A stretch of DNA of 6,815 bases from Leptotrichia sp. oral taxon 215 (GTDB taxonomy: Bacteria > Fusobacteriota > Fusobacteriia > Fusobacteriales > Leptotrichiaceae): the NCBI GenBank assembly GCA_905371725.1, contig CAJPML010000056.1:1-6815 (forward strand). Direction: 5' to 3'. Of this stretch, positions 4,905 through 6,815 are shown piece by piece. The number at the start of each line of letters is the position of its first letter. Within the stretch, counting starts at the first letter, position 1. The position numbers were made by a program, and so were the translations under genes. The notes beneath the pieces are model-generated. The model searched no databases, had not been told where the DNA came from, and saw nothing but the letters and a program-made list of their open reading frames with translations.

Positions 4905-5960
4905 TTACGCCCCCTTCCATACTAATGCTATGAGTAAAGAACATACAAGCATTGCTGCTATAACTATTATCAGTTTTCTGCTTTCATCTTTATTCGTAGG
5001 TTTTATTGTATATTTATCAATCATAGGAGTAAGCATATTCATTATCAATATAGAATATAAAACCCCTTCAGGCATATTTGATCTGAATCTTAAAAGCATT
5101 GTAAAGAATGCTGCTCCTATTGCAAATAATATTTTTCCAAAAGGATCTACCGGTGAAGTTACCGGATCTGTAAGCATGAATATTCCTCCAAACACTAGTC
5201 CTCCAATTCCTATATGAACCAGTGCAAAGTGCAATGGCGATAAACCGTGTGTCATTCCTGAAATAAATGCTATTAGAAAAGATGTTCCTATATAAAATAC
5301 AGGAAGTCTCCAGTCAAGAACCTTCTTTATAGCCAAAAATACTCCTGCAATAACTATTATTACTGCAAAAGTTTCTCCTATTGATCCCTTATAAAATCCT
5401 AAATATAAGTTTGCCAGAGATATATTTGATTCTCCCATCCAGTTTCCCATTGACATGATAGTTGTAGGAGTAGCAGAAGTTACACCATCTACAGCTTTTC
5501 CAGGAAGTACTGCCGTAAGTTTATCTCCGTAAGACATCATTACAAATACCCTTCCTATCAATGCAGGGTTAAATATATTCTGTCCAAATCCTCCAAAAAT
5601 TAGTTTTCCTATTAGTATTGAGAAGATACTACCGAAAATTACAACATAATATGGTGTTCCTATTGGCAGTATTAATGCAAATAATATTGCCGTCACATAT
5701 GGAAAAGAATTATTAATCGCTTTTTTTATATCTTTTTCCTTAAGCAGATAGAAATACCCTGTTTCGCATAAATAAGCCGCAACTACTGAAGCTATTATCA
5801 TTAATAAAGCCTTAATACCGTAATCTGCTCCCAAAGTAAAATAATAACCGACAGAAAATAAACTTACTACTACCAGTGTTGCTGTCAAATATATCATTAC
5901 CTGCTGAGTAGTCAGCTGATTTCTATACGTAGGTGTTGTTCTTTTAAAAATTATTTTCAT
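4905..5960 (-). CDS. rnfD: Rnf complex membrane subunit RnfD, covalent flavoprotein
   Basis: Polytopic membrane subunit (351 aa), homologous to NqrB, with covalently bound FMN facing the outside and a likely part in the ion path. The N-terminal cytoplasmic segment RTTPTYRNQLTTQQVM leads into roughly nine or ten helices. Family landmarks are GFGQNIFNPALIGR (124-137), the flavinylation motif DGVTSATPTT (158-167) with Thr164 predicted as the FMN site, HGLSPLHFALVHIGIGGLVFGG (238-259) and FMLTDPVTSPVDP (261-273), followed by RFRSNMPEGVLYSILIMN (291-308). It looks complete and of normal length. Its ATG lies 2 nt after the rnfC stop, preceded by an AGGCGGGG purine-rich site inside the rnfC end. Confidence 0.97.
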   Translation of the reverse strand: MKIIFKRTTPTYRNQLTTQQVMIYLTATLVVVSLFSVGYYFTLGADYGIKALLMIIASVVAAYLCETGYFYLLKEKDIKKAINNSFPYVTAILFALILPIGTPYYVVIFGSIFSILIGKLIFGGFGQNIFNPALIGRVFVMMSYGDKLTAVLPGKAVDGVTSATPTTIMSMGNWMGESNISLANLYLGFYKGSIGETFAVIIVIAGVFLAIKKVLDWRLPVFYIGTSFLIAFISGMTHGLSPLHFALVHIGIGGLVFGGIFMLTDPVTSPVDPFGKILFAIGAAFFTMLLRFRSNMPEGVLYSILIMNMLTPMIDKYTIKPTNKDESRKLIIVIAAMLVCSLLIALVWKGA

Positions 5961-5962
5961 AC

Positions 5963-6815
5963 TTATTTCCCCGCCTTTCGTGCATTACTTACTCTTGTCT
6001 TTGCTTTTCCAACCCAGTCAGTAACTTCTATTTTAGATGGGCAGATATATGTACACAGTCCACATGTAATACACTTGTCAGCACGGGCTTCTATTACACC
6101 TTCTGTATTTTTCTGTTTTTCAAGGTTCATAATCTGTACAGGCTGTATTTTTGCAGGACAATGCTCAATACAAAGTCCGCATCTTAGACAAGGAAGTTCC
6201 TCTTCAACTACTTTAGGCAGTATAGTTATTGAGTTACTGTAAGTGGTTACTACAAAAGTGTCATTTGCAATGGATTTACCCATCATAGGCCCTCCACCTA
6301 ATACAAACATTTCATTTACATTATCTGTATATCCACCTATTTTTTCTATTATATAATCTACTGATGTTCCTATTGGAACATACACATTTTCAGGACTTTT
6401 TACCCCTTCCCCTGATATTGTAACTATTCTGTGAGTTATAGGCTTTTTATCCCTCAATGCTTCAGAAAGATAAATTGCTGTTGTAGCATTATTAACTATT
6501 ATTCCAATTTCTCCTGGAAATCTTTCATATTCTTTCTTAAAAAGCTCTCTTATAAGTACTCTTTCCCACCCCATAGGATAAGCATCAGGTACTGTAACCA
6601 CTTCTATATTCTGATATCCTTCAGTCGCTTCCTGAAGTTTCTTTGCAAGTTTATCATTTACAACTTTTATTGCAATTACTCCTTTTTTAGCATGACCTGC
6701 CTTCATTAAGAAATGAGTACCGTCTATAAGTTCTTTTGCATGTTTTTCCATTACTTTGTAATCTGAAGTAAGATAAGGTTCACATTCAACTGCATTTATG
6801 AGTACAGTTTCTATG
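5963..6815 (-). CDS. rnfC: Rnf complex NADH-side subunit RnfC (5' end outside window)
   Basis: Peripheral cytoplasmic subunit that binds NADH and FMN and carries two 4Fe-4S clusters. The reading frame runs off the window edge: the 21 codons before the first in-frame ATG (6751) read as INAVECEPYLTSDYKV, the conserved RnfC NAVECEPYLT segment, so 6751 is not the real start. About 283 C-terminal residues are visible of a usual 430-450. GGGPMMG (near 6304-6280) is the conserved loop of the SLBB/flavin region. Two ferredoxin motifs follow, CLRCGLCIEHCP (about 6190-6155) and CITCGLCTYICP (about 6073-6038), both with all four cysteines. The protein ends shortly after and lacks the long Ala/Lys-rich tail of gammaproteobacterial RnfC. 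First visible gene of the operon; its promoter lies outside. Confidence 0.97.
   Translation of the reverse strand, partial: IETVLINAVECEPYLTSDYKVMEKHAKELIDGTHFLMKAGHAKKGVIAIKVVNDKLAKKLQEATEGYQNIEVVTVPDAYPMGWERVLIRELFKKEYERFPGEIGIIVNNATTAIYLSEALRDKKPITHRIVTISGEGVKSPENVYVPIGTSVDYIIEKIGGYTDNVNEMFVLGGGPMMGKSIANDTFVVTTYSNSITILPKVVEEELPCLRCGLCIEHCPAKIQPVQIMNLEKQKNTEGVIEARADKCITCGLCTYICPSKIEVTDWVGKAKTRVSNARKAGK

Larger units (their letters stand above)
414..6815 (-). other. Rnf operon with flavinylation and accessory genes
   Basis: Ten consecutive minus-strand genes, rnfC-D-G-E-A, a small Cys protein, rnfB, apbE, NusG-II and Gx, have junctions of 2, 3, 9, 0, 1, overlap, 13, overlap and 1 nt. No gap is large enough for a clear internal terminator or promoter, so a single transcript is inferred. 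The rnfCDGEAB order is that of Clostridia-type Rnf loci. The transcription start lies outside the window. Confidence 0.8.

Noticed and set aside
6751..6753. ATG at 6751 as the rnfC start
   Set aside because: Codons upstream to the window edge encode the conserved RnfC segment NAVECEPYLT, so the gene is cut by the window and does not start here.
1..6815. tRNA, rRNA, CRISPR arrays, insertion sequences or prophage parts
   Set aside because: Coding is nearly continuous and the single 127-nt gap shows no cloverleaf, direct repeat array or transposase remnant.

Overview
The window is AT-rich and almost fully coding, with every supported gene on the minus strand. It holds most of an Rnf (ion-translocating ferredoxin:NAD+ oxidoreductase) operon, followed downstream by flavin-insertion and membrane genes and then by rpsT (ribosomal protein S20). 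The low GC, the rnfCDGEAB gene order and the S20 sequence suggest a fermentative anaerobe. A member of Fusobacteriota, perhaps the Leptotrichia group, fits best, but this is inferred from memory of the families and not from a search.

In transcription order (high to low coordinates): rnfC (5' end outside the window, 6815-5963), rnfD (5960-4905), rnfG (4901-4380), rnfE (4370-3669), rnfA (3668-3096), a 62-residue Cys-rich single-span membrane protein (3094-2906), a very short rnfB (2906-2595), an apbE lipoprotein gene (2581-1424), a NusG-domain-II membrane protein (1446-1003) and a Gx-transporter-family membrane protein (1001-414). Gaps range from 13 nt down to overlaps, so the genes look like one transcription unit with translational coupling. 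A 127-nt gap (287-413) carries a good sigma70-type promoter for rpsT (286-20).

The parts fit together as follows. RnfC (NADH/FMN side, two 4Fe-4S clusters) and RnfB (ferredoxin side) are cytoplasmic-face modules. RnfA and RnfE form the membrane core with paired cysteines for a shared Fe-S site. RnfD and RnfG each show a flavinylation motif whose Thr accepts FMN covalently. ApbE, co-encoded and with a lipoprotein signal, is the enzyme that attaches that FMN on the outer face of the membrane.

Two things stand out. RnfB stops cleanly after its first Fe-S domain (103 aa) and has no ferredoxin-like 2[4Fe-4S] domain. Directly before it, and stop/start coupled to it, is a small membrane protein with a CX8CX2CX4CXHH tail. 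Its architecture resembles NqrM, the maturation factor of the related Na+-NQR. A third point is that apbE, the NusG-II gene and the Gx gene recall part of the flavin-based extracellular electron transfer locus of Gram-positive bacteria.
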